Assembly (NCBI RefSeq): GCF_004359215.1
Contig: NW_027152029.1
Span: 1,825,911-1,856,348, forward strand
Direction of reading: 5' to 3'
DNA from: Bremia lactucae
Lineage: Eukaryota > Oomycota > Peronosporomycetes > Peronosporales > Peronosporaceae
Length of the DNA stretch: 30,438 bases
A program made the translations under genes and the position numbers. Under the pieces are notes generated by a model, which had not been told where the DNA came from, searched no databases, and saw only the letters and a program-made list of their open reading frames with translations. Of the stretch, positions 28,393 to 30,438 are shown in pieces (within the stretch, counting starts at the first letter, position 1; each line of letters begins with the position of its first letter).

Positions 28393-28874
28393 TGTAATGA
28401 GGCACACATCGGTTGGAGAATTGTCGTTGTGGTACTTGTACTTTATGAGTAAAATACCCTTTTATCTTATTCTAAAATAGTTAATTCCTTAAATCTTATT
28501 TGTTATGGGTAACAAATGAGGTGTTCGCCAGATATAAATCTGGTGGCCGAACCGTTTTTTAAATTAGCAAGGGTAAGGTTTTAGACTAAAAAAATAAATG
28601 AAGTGCAGTTTTCCTTTTGATCTTAAAGCGTCAAGTGCCTTCCTAAGGCTTGCGCATTGATCTGTAAGAGATAGAAGCCTTTCTAAGGTATATCCTCTTG
28701 AGCACTAGTTGCCACTTGGTTCTACAAACCCCTGAGTCCCTTGAACTAGAATTCAATAAGCTTTCATTGCTTGTACGACTTCCTGAGTTGCAAAACCATT
28801 AGTTTTATAGAACTAAGAGACTCTCCGAGTCTAAAGTCTTCCTCTGACTTGAGGAGCGAGGAATCTCAGCTACA
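28393..28874 (+). repeat. 3' LTR of element 2
   Basis: Starts TGTAATGAGG and ends GCTACA; partner of 21371-21854. Followed at once by the target duplication GACAT (28875-28879). Confidence 0.9.
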
Positions 28875-28879
28875 GACAT

Positions 28880-29935
28880 ATGATACAAGGTAAGATTCAA
28901 TTTACTTTAGGCACAAAACTCAACTTCTCTAATCCAAAAATAAGAACAGGTCAAACCTTACTCAGAAGAATCGACAGCGCAGAACTGCCACTAAGTTAAT
29001 TGACTGCCCATTTTCGCTCTACGCTACAATAAATAAACATGATTTAAAAAAAATTGCTTTTGAAGAGTGGTCACCATAACTTGGTATCCAATACACGTTA
29101 AAGGGTTAATAGTATGATGACGATTTTATCGTTTCCCGGATTACCATGGCTCAGAAAGGACGAGCCATGTATAAATTGGCAGCATCAAGCCGTGACGATG
29201 CCTGTCTCTTGTTCATCAGATGGCCAACTGATGAACGTCTTGGATCGTCCACAAGCGTGTGGAATACGTACGATTCAGTGCGATAGCCTCACTTGTAGTT
29301 CGGTTTTTAGCATGACTGCATAAGTCCTCAGTATGAATACCCAACACACTGTGGAGTTAGCTCCCGACGGCTGTGCGCAAGCACAGGCAGCTTTGAGTTC
29401 GACCACTCGAATAAGCTAAATGTACGAAACAAGCCCAGAGCCATGGTGCGAGAGATCCACGGGCTAGCTCCATTGTTTAGTTTTGCATAAAACGTGCAGT
29501 AGCGTGTATGCTTGAGCTCGATCATCGTAACAAGTTGTGAATCAAGCTGGACATTGTCACTCGAGAGTGTCATGATTCCTTTAAAATGTGAACGACTCTT
29601 GGTGGCAGCCGTTCCTTTTCCAGGGAAGGCTTTGGACGCGACGATGGGGCTCTTGTCATGATACGAAGCATTTTGAGCACCTCATTTGACGTCGATACTA
29701 ATTTGTTGTCTTCGGAGATCCCATCATGACCTCCCAGGCCGTGAAATACTTGTAAAGAATAAAAAAACTTTACTGGGCGTACAATAGCACAAAGACTTCC
29801 TATTGAGACAGAAACTACCATTCAAATGACCTTCCAATCTGACCTAGCGAGGCAATAAAAGCTTTTAAACTGCAAGATCATAGGCACGAGGGACATTTAC
29901 AATGAAGAAGTGAAGTCCTAAATCCATCTCAGAAT
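28880..29935. other. Degenerate retroelement stretch
   Basis: Apart from the protease relic at 29114-29323, no gene is supported. Open frames on the minus strand (29328-29573, 29570-29821) show no motif I recognise. The stretch lies between element 2 and the inverted type-A LTR and is probably the body of an older element. Confidence 0.4.
29114..29323 (+). pseudogene. Retroelement protease C-terminal relic
   Basis: FPGLPWLRKDEPCINWQHQA matches the end of Ty3/gypsy proteases (compare LILGMPWLAKHQPWIDW in element 1). No active-site Asp motif precedes it and no RT follows, so it is an isolated fragment of another, older element. Confidence 0.55.
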
Positions 29936-30438
29936 AAAGGCGGGCACGTCGTAATGCAACCACGCTCTACTTAGACACACACTCTTGCACAGCGAGGAAG
30001 CGGTTTAACCAGCTTCTCTTGCGTGCAGTGAGGTAGTTGTGGTGGGCGCGTAAGCGACCTCACCCAACGCACTAAGTACTCTGGTTAAGTGTCGTCACGG
30101 GAGCGGTAATCCGGCTCCTCGTGCGCACTTACCAAGTAGGAAGTAGTTTTCAGACTGATTTATATTTAATCGTATTAAATATATAAATACCTATTTTACC
30201 AATTGAAATGTCATCTCTATAGAAAACACGTAATGTGTATTGCGAGCGTATCTATCTAGACACCTCGCGTAACGGATGACGCTAGGCGTCATCCCTCCTA
30301 ATGTAAATGCACCCAAGTGCATCACATACACAAGGGTTGGTCACAAATGTGCACCACACCCGAGTGTTAGGTCTAATTACTTTAATTTAGTAATTGACCA
30401 TCCCCTTAAGTACACCAAGTGTACTTAACGGGGACTGT
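29936..30438 (-). repeat. Inverted type-A LTR, cut by the window edge
   Basis: The reverse complement matches 4819-5372 over nearly its full length (ACAGTCCCCGTTAAG... to GTGCCCGCCT). About 30 bp of the LTR start should lie beyond the window. The terminal TGTA at the left end is not preserved. Orientation is opposite to the copy at 4819. Confidence 0.8.

Larger units (their letters stand above)
21371..28874 (+). mobile_element. Element 2: complete but dead Ty3/gypsy chromovirus, 7.5 kb
   Basis: Two directly repeated LTRs (484 and 482 bp) enclose a primer-binding site, gag, protease, RT, RNase H, integrase, chromodomain, an antisense ORF and a polypurine tract. The 5-bp duplication GACAT flanks it exactly (21366-21370 and 28875-28879), so this is a single insertion with both borders preserved. 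By eye the LTRs differ at well over one site in ten, indicating an old insertion. Gag-Pol is broken by many stops and frameshifts and by an inversion in RT. Confidence 0.9.

Noticed and set aside
29328..29821. Two minus-strand frames of about 80 codons as host genes
   Set aside because: No motifs, no splice signals, and they sit in a stretch with protease relic sequence; most likely remnants of an old element.

Overview
The window looks like nuclear DNA of an oomycete (Phytophthora or downy-mildew type). The evidence is compact genes with 46-85 nt GT-AG introns, chromodomain Ty3/gypsy retrotransposons, and a tRNA-derived SINE-like fragment. The organism call is inference; no taxonomic marker is present.

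The only clearly intact host genes form an island of about 4.8 kb (7111-11870). On the minus strand lie a Siva-like cysteine-rich protein, the WD40 ribosome-biogenesis factor Notchless (NLE) and the ribosome-rescue factor Pelota/Dom34. On the plus strand, between NLE and Pelota, lies the TRAPP subunit TRAPPC2L. All four read through without a break once their introns are placed. Left of this island are a small two-exon gene (1324-1606) and two decayed genes: a multi-exon plus-strand pseudogene (1715 to about 4367), whose splice sites survive but whose frame is broken, and a scrambled minus-strand relic (about 5405-6110).

The rest is nested retrotransposon sequence. At the left edge is the 3' end of an element with a type-A LTR. 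From about 12000 to 18449 runs element 1 (gag, protease, gutted RT, RNase H, integrase, chromodomain, 3' LTR of type A). At 18450-21279 is a minus-oriented composite whose two LTRs belong to different families. At 21371-28874 is element 2, a structurally complete but dead 7.5 kb element with 482-484 bp LTRs and a perfect 5-bp target-site duplication (GACAT). The right end holds another relic and an inverted type-A LTR. Solo and partial LTRs of types A and B are scattered through 4560-6731.

The most unusual pattern is an antisense gene at the 3' end of these elements. In four places an open frame runs antisense to the element, starting just inside the 3' LTR/polypurine tract and reading back toward pol. 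In elements 1 and 2 the antisense proteins share a short C-terminal motif and meet or overlap the chromodomain end tail to tail; in element 2 one TTAA supplies both stop codons. Further antisense frames opposite the integrase-chromodomain linker read as coiled coils in both elements. Element 2 also has a segment of about 220 bp of its reverse transcriptase flipped in place.
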